Source: Streptomyces sp. MMBL 11-1
GTDB taxonomy: Bacteria > Actinomycetota > Actinomycetes > Streptomycetales > Streptomycetaceae
Assembly: GCF_028622875.1 (NCBI RefSeq)
Contig: NZ_CP117709.1
Span: 682,001-746,000 of the forward strand
Reading direction: 5' to 3'
Length of the DNA: 64,000 bases
The notes under the pieces are model-generated. The model was given only the letters and a program-made list of their open reading frames with translations, was not told the origin of the DNA and did not search any database. The position numbers and the translations under genes were made by a program. The stretch's first letter is position 1; each line of letters starts with the position of its first letter. Positions 52,323 through 59,861 of this stretch are shown here, in pieces.

Positions 52323-52944
52323 CGAGCCCCTGGTGCGCGCCGGTCTGCGCGCTGTGCTGGAGGCCCAGCACGATATCGAGGTGGTGGGCGAGGCGGGGGA
52401 CGGGGCCGCGGTCATCCCCCTGGTGAACCGGTTGCGGCCCGATGTGGTGGCGATGGATGTGCGGATGCCGCTGATGGACGGGATCGAGGCGACCCGGCTG
52501 GTGCTGCGTACGGTGCCGGATCCCCCGAAGATCCTGGTGGTGACGACGTTCGAGAACGACGAGTACGTGTATGAGGCGTTGAGGGCGGGGGCCGACGGAT
52601 TTCTGCTCAAGCGCGCCAGGCCCGCGGAGATCGTGCACGCCGTGCGTCTGGTGGCCGAGGGGGAGTCCCTGCTGTTCCCCGCGGCGGTCCGGCAGCTCGC
52701 CGCCGAGTACGGGACGGAGCGAGCACGGGCCGCTCTCGACCGGGCGGCGCTCACCGAGCGCGAGGCCGCGGTGCTCCGGTTGATGGCCCGGGGCCTGTCG
52801 AACGCGGAGATCGCGGCCACCCTGGTCGTCGGGACGGAGACGGTGAAGTCCCATGTCAGCTCGGTCCTGGCGAAGTTGGGGGCCAGGGATCGCACCCAGG
52901 CGGTCATCGCCGCGTACGAGTCCGGGTTCGTCGCTCCGGGGTGA
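52294..52944 (+). CDS. NarL/LuxR-type response regulator
   Basis: This 216-residue regulator has a receiver domain with LLVDDEPLVRAGL and phospho-acceptor Asp in VVAMDVRMPLMDG (about residue 54), plus a switch threonine in VVTTF. The LuxR helix-turn-helix TEREAAVLRLMARGLSNAEI then AATLVVGTETVKSHVSS is near residues 150-190. It is translationally overlapped with its kinase. Likely target: the divergent ABC transporter. Confidence 0.92.
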   Translation: MPFTVLLVDDEPLVRAGLRAVLEAQHDIEVVGEAGDGAAVIPLVNRLRPDVVAMDVRMPLMDGIEATRLVLRTVPDPPKILVVTTFENDEYVYEALRAGADGFLLKRARPAEIVHAVRLVAEGESLLFPAAVRQLAAEYGTERARAALDRAALTEREAAVLRLMARGLSNAEIAATLVVGTETVKSHVSSVLAKLGARDRTQAVIAAYESGFVAPG

Positions 52945-53044
52945 TCCAGGTTGCGGCTCTGTACCGGCTTCCCACGCTGCTCGCAGGGCTCCCGGCCAGC
53001 GAGTACGATCCGGCAGACATGCGCACGAGCTGGGAGGACATACC

Positions 53045-54202
53045 GTGGGCCGGCTGACCGGTGGGGACCCGTCGCTGTTGCGACGGATCAATTCCGCGGT
53101 AGTTCTGCATGCCCTGAGAGGGGCCGGCGCGCCGACGCTGACGGACCTGACGCGGATCACGGGGCTGTCCCGGCCGACCGTCGAAGGGGTTGTCGAGGGG
53201 CTGTTCGAAGCGGGTCTCGTGGTCGAGGCCCTGCCCGACGAGAGCGAGGCACGGCGCCAGGGGCGCCCTGCCCGGAGGTTCCGTTTCCGGGCCGAGGCGG
53301 GGCATCTCCTCGGGGTGGAGATCGGTCCGCACCGGGTGTCGGCGCTCATCTCGGGGCTCGACGGCCGGATCGTCGGGGCGGGTTCCCGCGCGGTGTCGGA
53401 GAGTGCGGGCGCGGACGACCGGCTCGACCAGGTCCGGGCCGTCATCGCGGACGTACTGCGACGTACCGGGGTGGCCCGGAGCAGTCTGCGTGCGGTCGGT
53501 GTGGGCAGTCCCGGGATCGTGGAGGCCGACGGCACCGTCCGACTGGGTACGGCGTTGCCGGGCTGGACCGGCCTCGCGCTCGGGGAGCGGCTTCGCCGTT
53601 CGTTCCGGTGTCCCGTGCTCGTCGAGAACGACGCCAACGCCGCCGCGGTGGCCGAGCACTGGAAGGGCGCGGCCACCGAATCCGACGATGTGGTCTTCGT
53701 GCTGGCGGGGCTGAGCCCCGGGGCGGGGTCCTTGATCGGGGGACGTCTGCACCGGGGGTTCGGCGGGGCCGCCGGGGAGATCGGCGCTCTGCACCTGCTG
53801 GGCAGGGACGTGACGCCGGAGCATCTGCTGTCGACGACGGACACGCCGCTGGACCCGCTGGACGAGCCCGCGGTGGCCGCGGTGTTCGCCAAGGCCCGGG
53901 AGGGCGACGCGGGGGCCCGGGCGGCGGTCGAGCGTTTCCTTCAGCGGCTGGTGCACGATGTGGCGGCGCTGGTGCTGGCGCTCGATCCGGAGCTGGTCGT
54001 GGTCGGTGGCTGGGCCGCCGGACTGGACGGGGTGCTGGAACCCCTGCGCAGGGAGCTGGCCCGCTACTGTCTGCGCCCGCCCCGGGTGACCCTGTCTCTG
54101 CTCGGGGAGGCCGCCGTCGCGACGGGGGCGTTGCGGCTCGCCCTGGATCACGTCGAGGAGCAGTTGTTCGCCGTCGAGGGAGCGGTGACGGCCCGCCGCT
54201 GA
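53045..54202 (+). CDS. ROK-family transcriptional regulator
   Basis: The 385-residue ROK protein has an N-terminal winged helix (LLRRINSAVVLHALRGAGAP; TDLTRITGLSRPTVEGVVEG) and a sugar-kinase-like domain. The latter shows GVGSPGIVEADG, VENDANAAAVAEHW and GGAAGEIGALHLLG (ROK signature), though the typical C-x-C-G-x-x-G-C zinc site is not visible after it. It is probably a repressor of sugar genes. GTG 53045 has GGGAGG about 8 bases upstream. It converges on a GntR gene that may respond to related sugars. Confidence 0.85.
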   Translation: MGRLTGGDPSLLRRINSAVVLHALRGAGAPTLTDLTRITGLSRPTVEGVVEGLFEAGLVVEALPDESEARRQGRPARRFRFRAEAGHLLGVEIGPHRVSALISGLDGRIVGAGSRAVSESAGADDRLDQVRAVIADVLRRTGVARSSLRAVGVGSPGIVEADGTVRLGTALPGWTGLALGERLRRSFRCPVLVENDANAAAVAEHWKGAATESDDVVFVLAGLSPGAGSLIGGRLHRGFGGAAGEIGALHLLGRDVTPEHLLSTTDTPLDPLDEPAVAAVFAKAREGDAGARAAVERFLQRLVHDVAALVLALDPELVVVGGWAAGLDGVLEPLRRELARYCLRPPRVTLSLLGEAAVATGALRLALDHVEEQLFAVEGAVTARR

Positions 54203-54326
54203 CCGCGGCGAGGGGCCGGCGCACGGTCCACGTCGCGCGTGGGTGGGGTCCAGGCCCTGCCGGAGCCGGATCGCGCGGGAAGCGCGCCCGTCACCTCCCG
54301 GGGACGGGCGTACGCGGGAAAAGCGT

Positions 54327-54376
54327 GCGCCCGCCGCTTCTTCGGGAGCGGGAGTTCCCGAAGAAGCGGCGGGCGC
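54327..54376. terminator. 21-bp perfect hairpin between the ROK and GntR genes
   Basis: 54327-54347 (starting GCGCCCGCCGCTTC) pairs exactly with 54356-54376 across an 8-base loop. It is a bidirectional terminator for the converging genes. Confidence 0.85.
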
Positions 54377-54398
54377 GGGGCCGGGCGGGTCGGAGGCG

Positions 54399-55169
54399 TC
54401 AGGAGGCCTGGCGCTCCGGTTGTTCGTCGTGGCTGATCTCCAGCGCGCCGGAGTCCCCGAAGGTGAGCCGGCAGGTGTCGGCGCGGTAGGTGGCGACGGA
54501 CACGGCCGCCGTGCCGCCCGCGGTGAAGTAGCGGGTGGTGACGACGAGGACGGGGGCGCCGGGGAGCCGGTCCAGTTCCTTGGCGTCGTCCGCCCGCGCC
54601 GAGCCGAGCTCCACGGAGCGGTCCTGCCCCTGCAGTCCGAGCCGGTGCAGCTCACGGAGCACGCTCCTGGCGCGGACGGGGCCGGACGGGGCCTCGATGG
54701 CGGAGAGGTCGGGCACCGAGGAGGCGGGGATGTAGAGGAGTTCCGCCGCTACCGCCTGCCCCTGGGTGTCGCGGATACGGCGCACCACGTGCACCGGTTC
54801 GGTGGGATTCGTTTCGAGCATGGCGGCCACCGCCGCCGGGGCCTTGTCCATGGTGCTGTCGACCGGCTGCCAGGCCTCGCCGCTGACGCCGCCGGTCCAT
54901 TCGTGCTGGGCGGTGGAGACGGCGATGCCCACGCGCGGCGGGGCGACGGTCGTCCCGACACCACGGCGGCGCTGCAGTCTGCCTTCGAGTTCGAGTTGCT
55001 CCAGTGCCTGCCGGAGCGTGGCTCGCGCGACACCGAACCGCGCCGCGAGGTCTCGCTCGTTGGGCAGGATCTCCCCCACCGCAAAGTCCGAGTCGAGTGC
55101 CTCACTGAGCACGGTCTTGAGGTGCCAGTACTTCGGCTCCTGTACCGATTCCAGCTGCGTGGTCCCCAC
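54399..55169 (-). CDS. GntR/HutC-family regulator with UTRA domain
   Basis: The 256-residue regulator has the GntR winged helix GEILPNERDLAARFGVARAT then LRQALEQLELEGRLQRRRG (about residues 32-70). The UTRA ligand domain runs from about residue 95 (PVHVVRRIRDTQGQAVAAEL; LVVTTRYFTAGG). It is related in type to sugar-sensing regulators such as DasR but is not DasR itself. GTG 55169 has GGAGG 7 bases upstream. A promoter with a dre-like palindrome over its -35 box lies about 75-105 bases upstream. Confidence 0.85.
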   Translation of the reverse strand: MGTTQLESVQEPKYWHLKTVLSEALDSDFAVGEILPNERDLAARFGVARATLRQALEQLELEGRLQRRRGVGTTVAPPRVGIAVSTAQHEWTGGVSGEAWQPVDSTMDKAPAAVAAMLETNPTEPVHVVRRIRDTQGQAVAAELLYIPASSVPDLSAIEAPSGPVRARSVLRELHRLGLQGQDRSVELGSARADDAKELDRLPGAPVLVVTTRYFTAGGTAAVSVATYRADTCRLTFGDSGALEISHDEQPERQAS

Positions 55170-55241
55170 CCTGTCCTCCGCAATCGCCCAGCGTCTTTTT
55201 TCCGCGACGTTATTTATTAAAGGTTCCTGTCTTAAGTGGAG

Positions 55242-55276
55242 ACCCTAGGACGGCATACCCCCTTGGTCAAGACCAA
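55242..55276 (-). promoter_or_regulatory. gntR promoter overlapped by a GGTC-AA-GACC palindrome
   Basis: On the minus strand TTGACC (55265-55270) and TAGGGT (55242-55247) are separated by 17 bases. TTGGTC (55263-55268) and GACCAA (55271-55276) form a palindrome over the -35 box, close to the DasR-type dre consensus (TGGTCTAGACCA). Autorepression or sugar control is likely. Confidence 0.65.
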
Positions 55277-55455
55277 TCCTTATTCCGTAACGGAACGAAA
55301 CGGGACTCTGGCGCAGAGCGTTCACACGACGTTCGTGGTGCCGTGAGGCGAGCGCAGCACAAAGCCCCGCCATCGCGGTGAACGGCGGGGCTTCAACCAG
55401 GCGTGCCGCGGACCCGTGGGACGTCAGGGGCCGAGGTGGCGGGTGGCGCTTGTGG

Positions 55456-56340
55456 CTATACGACGGGCAGCCCGGAAAGCTTGTCCGGATTACGAATGAT
55501 ATAGGCGCATTGAATGAGACCTTGGCTGACTTCGATCTGAAAGACGGCGTCGGCCTTCCCCTCGACGGAGTAGACGGCGGCGGGTCCGCCGTTGAGCTCC
55601 ACGATGCGGATCTCCCCGTCCGGGCCGAGCTCCCGCGCCACCGCGATGAGGAAGCGGCCGACCTTGTCGGCGGTCTCGATGATCCGTCGCGGCGCCTTCG
55701 CCTTGCCACCGCCGTCGCTGACCAGCCGGACGTCCGGGGCGAGCAGCGCGAGCAGCTGCTCGATGCCACCCCCGGAGGCCGCGGCCAGAAAGCGCTCGGT
55801 GAGATCGCGGCGCTCGGCCGGGTCCACGTCGTAGCGCGGCTTTCGCTCCTCCACGTGCCGCCGGGCACGGCCGGCGAGCTGCCGGACGGCCGCCTCGGTG
55901 CGGTCCAGGGCGGTGGCGATCTCGGCGTACGGGAACCCGAAGGCCTCCCGGAGCACGAACACCGCGCGCTCCAGCGGCGAGAGCGATTCGAGGACGACCA
56001 GCACGGCGAGCGACACGGAGTCGGCGAGGACGACGCGCTCCGCGGTGTCGGGCACGCCGGGGCCGAATGCCGTGACCACCGGCTCCGGCAGCCAGGGCCC
56101 CGTGTACGACTCCCGTCGTGACCGCAGGTGCCGGAGCCGGTCGATGGCCAGTCGGGTGGTGATCCGCACCAGAAAGGCCCGCGGCTCCCGAATGTCGTCG
56201 CGCGCCGCCGCCGACCACCGCAGCCACGCCTCCTGGACCACGTCCTCGGCGTCGGCGACGCGACCGAGCATGCGATAGGCGACACCGGTGAGAACGGGTC
56301 GGTGTTCTTCGAAGAGCTCGGTCGCGGCGTCGACAGTCAT
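55456..56340 (-). CDS. ECF41-type sigma factor with C-terminal SnoaL-like domain
   Basis: The 294-residue sigma factor has region 2 (VAYRMLGRVADAEDVVQEAW) and region 4 (LSPLERAVFVLREAFGFPYA, EIATALDRTEAAVRQLAGRA). A fused SnoaL-like domain acts in this group as a built-in regulator. The ECF41 marker motifs WLPEP, DGGGK, NGGPA and NPDKL are all visible. ATG 56340 is the start. The usual neighbour of ECF41 is a carboxymuconolactone-decarboxylase/oxidoreductase/epimerase gene; here an alpha/beta hydrolase is divergent instead. Confidence 0.9.
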   Translation of the reverse strand: MTVDAATELFEEHRPVLTGVAYRMLGRVADAEDVVQEAWLRWSAAARDDIREPRAFLVRITTRLAIDRLRHLRSRRESYTGPWLPEPVVTAFGPGVPDTAERVVLADSVSLAVLVVLESLSPLERAVFVLREAFGFPYAEIATALDRTEAAVRQLAGRARRHVEERKPRYDVDPAERRDLTERFLAAASGGGIEQLLALLAPDVRLVSDGGGKAKAPRRIIETADKVGRFLIAVARELGPDGEIRIVELNGGPAAVYSVEGKADAVFQIEVSQGLIQCAYIIRNPDKLSGLPVV

Positions 56341-56463
56341 CGACCCATCCCAGCCCACCCGGTCACGCGCTGTCCAGCGGGAATCGCCGAGCCCCTTGAA
56401 CTACAAGCTACCCGACGGTAATTGTTGTTGACGAGATGTCTACCCACTCCAGGGAGCGGCAGC

Positions 56464-57294
56464 ATGACCACCACGGCCTCCTTCACCGTCGCGACGGCCG
56501 ACGGCCCCCGACCGGTCTCGGTCGCGTACGAACGGACCGGCTCGGGCGAACCGCTGCTGCTCCTCCACGGCATCGGGCACCATCTGAGGGCCTGGGACCC
56601 GGTGACACGGATCCTGGCCGCCGAGCGCCAGGTGATAACCGTGGACCTGCCCGGCTTCGGCACCTCGCCCGCGCTGCCGGACGGCGTTCCCTACGATCTC
56701 GCGACCGTCGGCCGCGTTCTCGGAGCCTTCTGCGCCGGACTCGGCCTGGACCGCCCCCATGTCGCCGGAAACTCACTGGGCGGTCTGCTCGCGCTGGAAC
56801 TGGGGCGCACCGGCCTGGTGCGGTCGGTGACCGCACTGTCCCCGGCGGGCTTCTGGACCGAGGCGGAACGGCGCTACGCCTTCGGCACCCTGCGGACGAT
56901 GCGCCGGAGCGCGCTGGCCCTGCCGGTGGGGCTGATCGAGCGCCTGTCGCGCAGCGCGGCCGGCCGGGCGGCCCTCACCAGCACCATCTACGCCCGGCCC
57001 GCCAGGCGTTCACCGGAGGCCGTCGTCGCCAAGACGCTCGCCCTGCGCGGAGCGACCGGCTTCCACGAGACGCTGAGGACCGGCAGGGGCCTGCTCTTCG
57101 GCGCCGATGTGAAGGGCGTCCCCGTCTCCGTCGCCTGGGGCACCCGCGACCGGATACTGCTGCGCAGGCAGGGGGTCCGCGCCAAGCGGGTGATCCCCGG
57201 CGCCCGGCTGGTGCGGCTGCCCGGCTGCGGACACGTCCCGATGAGCGACGACCCGGCCCTCGTGGCCCGCGTCATCCTGGACACCAGTCGCTGA
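56464..57294 (+). CDS. alpha/beta hydrolase
   Basis: This 276-residue cytosolic hydrolase has an oxyanion loop LLLLHGIGHHLRAWD (about residues 32-46), DLPGFGTSP, the nucleophile elbow VAGNSLGGLLALE (Ser near residue 103), and the acid in AWGTRDRILL. The catalytic His is in GCGHVPMSDDP near the C-terminus. Substrate unknown. ATG 56464 has GGGAGCG about 6 bases upstream. It is divergent from the ECF41 sigma factor and may be its target. Its end is overlapped by the run-on C-terminus of the converging EamA gene. Confidence 0.85.
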   Translation: MTTTASFTVATADGPRPVSVAYERTGSGEPLLLLHGIGHHLRAWDPVTRILAAERQVITVDLPGFGTSPALPDGVPYDLATVGRVLGAFCAGLGLDRPHVAGNSLGGLLALELGRTGLVRSVTALSPAGFWTEAERRYAFGTLRTMRRSALALPVGLIERLSRSAAGRAALTSTIYARPARRSPEAVVAKTLALRGATGFHETLRTGRGLLFGADVKGVPVSVAWGTRDRILLRRQGVRAKRVIPGARLVRLPGCGHVPMSDDPALVARVILDTSR

Positions 57295-58230
57295 GCCGCC
57301 TGGTCGGGGCCCCGGCGCCCCGACGGGGAGTCTCGCCCCGGCGGCCCCGCGCCGCCCGAGGACCCCGGAGCCGTACGCCACACCGGCACCGACCAGAAGA
57401 CTCCCCGCGCCCTGCGCGACGCCGTACGTCCCGGCTCCGACGAGAGGCGCGGTCAGGGCGGCGGAGACCGGGATCAGGCCCGAGAAGAGTGTGGCGCGTT
57501 CGGCTCCGATGCGCCGCATCCCGCTGTACCAGCAGACGAATCCGATCACGGTGACGACGACGGCCTGCCACAGCAAGGCCGCCGCCTCGCCGCCCGTCGG
57601 GAGGCGCAGGAACGACGTGCCGTCCATCAGCAGGCCGAGCAGCGCCGACTCGACGGCCGCGACGCCACAGACCGTCGCGGAGAGCAGCTTCGGGCCGAGG
57701 GGCCGCAGCACGGGAACGGCGAGGACCGCGAAGCCGACCTCGCCCGCGAGCGCTCCCACCGAGAACAGCACGCCCGCCAGGTCGGTGCGCCCCCAGCCCT
57801 GAACGGTGAACGCCCCGACGGCGACGAGCCCGGCCGCGTACAGCGTGACGCGGGACGGGCGGCGGCCGTCCAGCAGCGGGACGAGCACACCGACCACGAT
57901 CGGCGCACAGCCCACGAAGACGCCCGGAACGGCTGGTTCCGCCGACTGTTCGGCCGCCAGAACCGCCAGGTTGAACCCGACCATGCCGACGGCGGCGAGC
58001 AACGCGATCCGCACCCACTGACGGCGGGTGAGACGTCGGAGTCGCGCCGTCGTGGAGCCGGGGTCGCGCCGCAGGAACGGAACGAGCAGGAGCGCGGCGA
58101 GACCGTAGCGAAGGGCCTGTCCACCCGCGAACGGGTAGTCGCCGAGGACACTGTTGGCCGTGAAGGATGCCCCCACCAGCACGCACGCGAAGGCCGCGAG
58201 GAGGGCCCCGCGCAGAGAGGTTGCGTTCAT
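57010..58230 (-). CDS. EamA/DMT-family transporter with run-on C-terminus
   Basis: Residues 1 to about 300 form the ten-helix EamA exporter fold (two repeats; LLAAFACVLVGASFTANSVL; AVVVTVIGFVCWYSGMRRIG). The frame then continues about 100 residues in low-complexity sequence that is antisense to the hydrolase gene (285 bases of overlap). Either the natural stop was lost, or a frameshift near 57300 has displaced it. ATG 58230 lies 7 bases after a TAGCGT box with no ribosome site, suggesting a leaderless message. It is divergent from a MocR regulator by 47 bases. Confidence 0.75.
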   Translation of the reverse strand: MNATSLRGALLAAFACVLVGASFTANSVLGDYPFAGGQALRYGLAALLLVPFLRRDPGSTTARLRRLTRRQWVRIALLAAVGMVGFNLAVLAAEQSAEPAVPGVFVGCAPIVVGVLVPLLDGRRPSRVTLYAAGLVAVGAFTVQGWGRTDLAGVLFSVGALAGEVGFAVLAVPVLRPLGPKLLSATVCGVAAVESALLGLLMDGTSFLRLPTGGEAAALLWQAVVVTVIGFVCWYSGMRRIGAERATLFSGLIPVSAALTAPLVGAGTYGVAQGAGSLLVGAGVAYGSGVLGRRGAAGARLPVGAPGPRPGGSATGVQDDAGHEGRVVAHRDVSAAGQPHQPGAGDHPLGADPLPAQQYPVAGAPGDGDGDALHIGAEEQAPAGPQRLVEAGRSAQGERLGDDGLR

Positions 58231-58277
58231 GGGGTCGACGCTAGGGTCGGCGGCGGACCGGTTTAAGGTCCACTTCC
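58231..58277. promoter_or_regulatory. compact divergent promoter pair (EamA / MocR), both predicted leaderless
   Basis: Minus strand: a TAGCGT-type -10 (58238-58243) lies 7 bases from ATG 58230. Plus strand: TAAGGT (58264-58269) lies 8 bases from ATG 58278. GGACC (58256-58260) and GGTCC (58267-58271) form an inverted repeat over the plus-strand -10, a possible regulator site. Confidence 0.45.
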
Positions 58278-59783
58278 ATGACGTCTTCGGGGACCAATGC
58301 GCATCGTCCGTCGGCGGAACCCCTCTCTCCGGCGTGGGAGTTGCTGTTGCCCGCCGCTGCCGCGCCGGCCCGCGGACGGGGGCGCGCGCTCCGGGCCGCG
58401 CTGCGGGAGGCCGTCCGCTCCGGACGCCTCGCGGCCGGTACGCGACTGCCCTCCAGCCGTGAGCTCGCCGCCGACCTGGGAGTCTCGCGGGGGCTGGTCA
58501 CCGAGGCGTACGAGCAGCTCACCGCCGAGAGCTATCTGCGCAGCGGGCGCGGTGCGGGTACCTGGGTGAGCGAGGGCGTACGCGCCGCGCAGCGCCCCGT
58601 ACGCGACCGCGCGCCGCGCGCGGCCGGCGCGCTGGTGGACTTCCGGCCCGGCACCCCCGATCTGTCCCTCTTCCCGCGCAGCGCGTGGAGTGCCGCCCAG
58701 CGGGCGGTGTTCGATCGGCTGCCGCACGGCGCGCTGGGCTATCCCGATCCGCGCGGGCTGCCGGAGCTGCGCGAGGCCCTGGCCGGGCTGCTCGCCCGGC
58801 GCCGGGGCGTGGTGGCCGATCCGGAGCGGCTGGTGGTCTGCTCGGGGGTGGCCCAGGCGACGACCCTGCTCGGCTTCGTCCTCCGGGAGGAGGGCGTGGC
58901 CTCGGTCGGGGTGGAGGATCCGGGCAGCCCGGAACACGCCTCGCTGTTCGCGGCCACCGGCCTGGGCACGGTCCCTCTGCCCCTCGACGACGACGGCCTC
59001 GCCCTCGCGCCCCTGAAGCGCTCCGGGGTGCGCGCCGTCGTGACCACGCCGGCGCACCAGTTCCCCACCGGAATCGGATACTCCGCGCAGCGCCGCGGCG
59101 AGCTGCTCGACTGGGCGCGGGGCGCGGACGCCGTGATCATGGAGGACGACTACGACGGGGACTTCCGGTACGACCGGGCGCCGGTGGGAGCCTTGCAGGG
59201 GCTGGACCCCGAGCGGGTCGTGTACACCGGTTCCGTGAGCAAGTCGCTGGCCCCCGGCCTGCGGCTCGGCTGGTTGGTCGCCCCCGCCGCGCTCACCGAG
59301 CGGATCGTCGCCCGCAAACGGACCATGGATCTGGGCAACCCGGTGATCGACCAGGCCGTCCTGGCCGACTTCATCGTGCGCGGCGGCTACGACCGGCAGC
59401 TGCGGCGCTGCCAGCGGGCCTACCGGGAACGCCGGGACGCTCTGGTGTCCGCGCTCGACGAGCACTTCCCCGGCGCGACGGTCAGCGGTATCGCGGCGGG
59501 CCTGCACATCATCGCCCGACTGCCCGCGCGGTACGGCCCCGAGGAGGTCTTCCTGGAGCGGGCGGCCGGAGCGGGCATCGCGCTGCGGCCGCTGCGCGAC
59601 TGCGGAACGGCCGACTCCGAGGACGGCACCCTGCCCCTCGTCCTGGGCTACGCCCATCTCTCCCCCGGCGACATCGCCCGAGGGGTCGCCGCGCTGGCGG
59701 CCGCCGGCGTTCCGGCCGGTCCGTCCCCGGCCGACGCGCGCCGTTCACCCGGGGTTGGGGCTCCGGCCGCCGCGAGGCACTAG
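58278..59783 (+). CDS. MocR/PdxR-family regulator (GntR DNA-binding domain fused to aminotransferase fold)
   Basis: The 501-residue protein has a GntR winged helix at about residues 37-95 (REAVRSGRLAAGTRLPSSRE then LAADLGVSRGLVTEAYEQL) joined to a class-I aminotransferase-like domain. PLP residues are visible: GVAQATTLLGF, IMEDDYDGDFRYDR (Asp), and YTGSVSKSLAPGLRLGWLV (Schiff-base Lys near residue 325). Such regulators often control PLP or amino-acid/GABA genes. The divergent EamA exporter is the probable target. ATG 58278 has no ribosome site. Confidence 0.9.
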   Translation: MTSSGTNAHRPSAEPLSPAWELLLPAAAAPARGRGRALRAALREAVRSGRLAAGTRLPSSRELAADLGVSRGLVTEAYEQLTAESYLRSGRGAGTWVSEGVRAAQRPVRDRAPRAAGALVDFRPGTPDLSLFPRSAWSAAQRAVFDRLPHGALGYPDPRGLPELREALAGLLARRRGVVADPERLVVCSGVAQATTLLGFVLREEGVASVGVEDPGSPEHASLFAATGLGTVPLPLDDDGLALAPLKRSGVRAVVTTPAHQFPTGIGYSAQRRGELLDWARGADAVIMEDDYDGDFRYDRAPVGALQGLDPERVVYTGSVSKSLAPGLRLGWLVAPAALTERIVARKRTMDLGNPVIDQAVLADFIVRGGYDRQLRRCQRAYRERRDALVSALDEHFPGATVSGIAAGLHIIARLPARYGPEEVFLERAAGAGIALRPLRDCGTADSEDGTLPLVLGYAHLSPGDIARGVAALAAAGVPAGPSPADARRSPGVGAPAAARH

Positions 59784-59861
59784 GCATGGACGGAGACCGG
59801 CGCCGGTCCACGGCCTGCTCGCGAACGGCGCACCGCCCGCCCACCTCCCGGAGGCGCTTCG

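Noticed and set aside
56341..56463. ECF41-type promoter in front of the alpha/beta hydrolase
   Set aside because: No good TGTCACA element was found; TTGACGAGATGTC near 56430 is too different to claim.
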